NCBI GenBank assembly: GCA_919902505.1
Contig: CAKKRE010000002.1
Coordinates: 151,421 to 215,420 of the forward strand
Length of the DNA: 64,000 nucleotides
Direction of reading: 5' to 3'
Source: Nitrospiraceae bacterium
GTDB taxonomy: Bacteria > Nitrospirota > Nitrospiria > Nitrospirales > Nitrospiraceae
Of this stretch, positions 61,318 to 64,000 are shown piece by piece. The notes below the pieces were generated by a model that saw nothing but the letters and a program-made list of their open reading frames with translations, made no database searches and was not told where the DNA came from. Made by a program: the position numbers and the translations under genes. Position 1 is the stretch's first letter, and each line of letters opens with the position of its first letter.

Positions 61318-63380
61318 ATGCAGTGGATTGCCCCATCGGAAAAGGACACTGCGACGGACGCACTGGAAAGGCGTTTGTGGGATGCTGCCGACCAGTTGCG
61401 AGCCAATAGCGGCCTCAATGCCGCGCAATATTCCACGCCGGTCCTGGGTCTGATCTTCCTCCGCTTTGCCGATGTCCGCTTTGGGAAAATTAGGGCTGGC
61501 TTGGAGAAGATGGCCTCGTCGTCACGGCGCGGCTCTCGCGTGGACGAACCGGCTGCCTACCATGCCGAAGGGGTGCTCTATCTCACGCCTAACGCCCGGT
61601 TCGAGAAACTCCTGCATTTGCCGGAGGGAAGCAATGCCGGCAAGGTGATCAATGAAGCAATGCGTGACATTGAAAAGCATAATCCCCAGCTCGCCGGGGT
61701 ATTGCCCAAGAGCTATGAGATCTTCAACAGTACGCTCTTGAAAGAACTCCTTAAGCGCGTCTCCGAGATCCCCGCCACCATAGATTACGATGCCTTCGGC
61801 CGCATCTACGAATACTTCCTCGGCGAATTCGCGAGAACGGAAGGACAAAAAGGCGGGGAGTTCTACACGCCGTCCGGCATCGTGCGCCTGCTGGTCGAAG
61901 TCTTGGAGCCCTACCACGGTCGCATCCTCGATCCGGCCTGCGGCTCCGGTGGCATGTTTGTCCAGAGCGCCCGCTTCGTGGCCGAGCATAAGAAGAATCC
62001 GTCCTCCGAACTCGCCATTCATGGACAGGAGAAAGTCGCGGCCACCGTCGCCCTCTGCCGCATGAACCTGGCGATGCATGGCCTCGAAGGGGATATCAAA
62101 GAAGCCATTACCTACTACGACGATCTGCACAAGAGCACCGGACGATTCGACTTTGTCCTCGCCAATCCGCCGTTCAATGTGAACGCGGTCGATAAAGAAC
62201 GGCTGGAAGCCGAGGTGGGGAAAGGCCGCCGCTATCCCTTCGGCCTGCCGCGCACGGATAACGCCAACTATCTCTGGATTCAGCTTTTCTATTCGACGCT
62301 GAGCGCAAATGGGCGAGCTGGATTCGTCATGGCCAATTCCGCCTCTGATGCCCGCTCTTCCGAACAGGAGATTCGCAAACAGCTCATCGAAGCCCGCGCG
62401 GTGGATGTCATGGTCGCCGTCGGGCCGAATATGTTTTACACGGTAACTTTGCCATGTACCCTATGGTTCTTCGACAAAGCCAAGGCAAAGTTACCGTGTA
62501 AAACACCCTCACCCGGTTCTGCGAACCACCCTCTCCCAAAGGCAGAGGGTCGAGGAGGCTTCAAGTTTCAAGGCTTGGTGGATCAAGCAAGGGAGCTACG
62601 CAAGAAACAGACACCCGCCGAAGACGTGCTGTGGCAGTTGTTGCGTGACCGACAGCTTGCTGACCTCAAATTTCGCCGACAACACCAGATCGGCGACTAC
62701 ATCGTCGATTTCTTCTGTCCCGAATACACCCTGGTTGTAGAGCTTGATGGTGCGGTTCATGAAACATCTGATAGGAAGAAAAAAGACACGAAGCGCGATA
62801 CGTATCTTCGTTCTCTTGGGCACACAGTACTCCGTTTTACCAATGCACGGGTCTTCAATGACACCGAAGGCGTGCTCAGAGAAATTGTTTCCTCGCGCCC
62901 CTCTCCCTCTGGGAGAGGGGAGGGTGAGGGTGAACAACGCGGTGCGCGTTATAGCGACACCGTGTTGTTCATAGATGCCCGCCATATCTACCGGCAGGTG
63001 GATCGGGCGCACCGCGACTGGACCGAAGGCCAGATCGGATTCTTGGCCAACGTTGTGCGTCTCTATCGAGGGGAGGAACCGGACTTTACCCTCGGCGGGC
63101 CAGAGGCAGAGGCGAAACTCAAGGAAGTCTTCGGCAAGAAGCTGAGGTTCGCCGATGTGCCGGGTTTGTGCAAGGCCGCCACGATCAAAGAGATCGAAGC
63201 ACAGGGCTGGAGCCTGAATCCTGGCCGCTATGTCGGTGTAGCTCCCGGTGAGGATGTCAGCGACGAGGATTTCAAGGAGCAACTCGAAACACTGAACGAG
63301 GAACTCGAAGTCTTGAACGCCCAGGCCCGTGATCTTGAGCAAACCATCGCTCGCAATGTTGCACGAATCCTTGAGGTGTA

Positions 63381-63381
<1 letters not shown>
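61318..63381 (+). CDS. hsdM: Type I restriction-modification DNA methyltransferase subunit with inserted DUF559 domain
   Basis: 687 residues; ordinary HsdM of this type is about 520. The N-terminal helical domain starts [19 protein letters not shown]. Methyltransferase motif I ([17 protein letters not shown]) is near 206, and motif IV ([10 protein letters not shown]) near 279. After LWFFDKAK (~388) the family would continue VLFIDAR; instead about 150 foreign residues come first. About residues 414-524 are a DUF559 nuclease-like domain: [29 protein letters not shown]. The normal sequence resumes at [21 protein letters not shown]. The reading frame is kept throughout. Start ATG 61318 follows GGAGAG. 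It overlaps hsdS by one base. Confidence 0.9.
62432..62505 (+). repeat. Perfect 22-bp inverted repeat at the left edge of the hsdM insertion
   Basis: TGTTTTACACGGTAACTTTG with CC (62432-62453) pairs exactly with its complement at 62484-62505 across a 30-base loop that encodes CTLWFFDKA. The right arm is where HsdM similarity breaks off. Confidence 0.85.
62898..62930 (+). repeat. CCCTCTCCC palindrome at the right edge of the DUF559 insertion
   Basis: CCCCTCTCCC (62898-62907) and GGGAGAGGGG (62911-62920) pair perfectly around TCT, then GAGGGTGAGGG. The left side of the insertion has the matching CCCTCACCC and CCCTCTCCC at 62507-62537. Such motifs commonly flank DUF559 genes. Confidence 0.75.

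Positions 63382-64000
<619 letters not shown>

Overview
The window is a G+C-rich bacterial chromosome segment with tightly packed genes. My best inference is a member of Nitrospirota, close to Nitrospira. The basis is overall protein character, central-carbon genes, dispersed palindromic repeats and short GTGAAACGT-like tracts between genes. There is no rRNA gene or other taxon-proving marker here, so this stays an inference. I saw no tRNA or rRNA gene, no transposase, no prophage and no CRISPR array.

Layout. 1-6 kb: the end of an OmpR-type response regulator, a CBS protein, a Pal-like lipoprotein, a large DUF255/thioredoxin-like protein fused to an aldo-keto reductase, and a tiny secreted repeat protein. 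6-19 kb: ACT-domain malic enzyme, an antiporter-like membrane protein, a J-domain protein, RNase D, an ArsC-like protein, small unknown proteins, citrate synthase, Hsp20, class II fumarase, a ferredoxin-NADP reductase-like flavoprotein and NAD kinase. 19.6-34 kb is housekeeping: clpC from a clear sigma-70-type promoter, then the compact run tsaD-hflX-nth-yicC-gmk-rpoZ-coaBC-TPR, then aroQ-efp-accB-accC-thiE. 34-41 kb: bioD, an SDR reductase, a secreted protein, bifunctional putA, and a toxin-antitoxin pair lying between putA and a decayed duplicate of the putA 5' end. 41-46 kb: HD protein, fatty-acid desaturase, and an Mrp/Rieske gene cluster.

46.6-55.2 kb is the most interesting region. A TTGACT-N17-TATAAT promoter leads into a same-strand series: a small unknown protein, a MutL-type ASKHA ATPase without any mutase gene, a protein combining biotinyl-lipoyl-like and KOW-like segments, a DUF6754-type membrane protein, three more membrane proteins, and a Memo-family protein with a PqqD-like N-terminus. 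This looks like an undescribed ATPase-linked membrane system.

55.2-64 kb is accessory: AbrB/VapC and BrnT/BrnA-type pairs, a nucleotidyltransferase-like pair, a cyclophilin, a large metallo-beta-lactamase-fold protein, an Asn-Pro repeat protein, and the start of a type I restriction-modification operon. Its hsdM carries an in-frame DUF559 nuclease-like insertion. hsdS runs off the window end.

Three kinds of dispersed repeat punctuate the gene borders: 181-196 bp palindromic elements ending in CTAG, roughly 125 bp inverted-repeat elements that often abut stop codons, and short ATTGAACATTG or GTGAAACG tracts.
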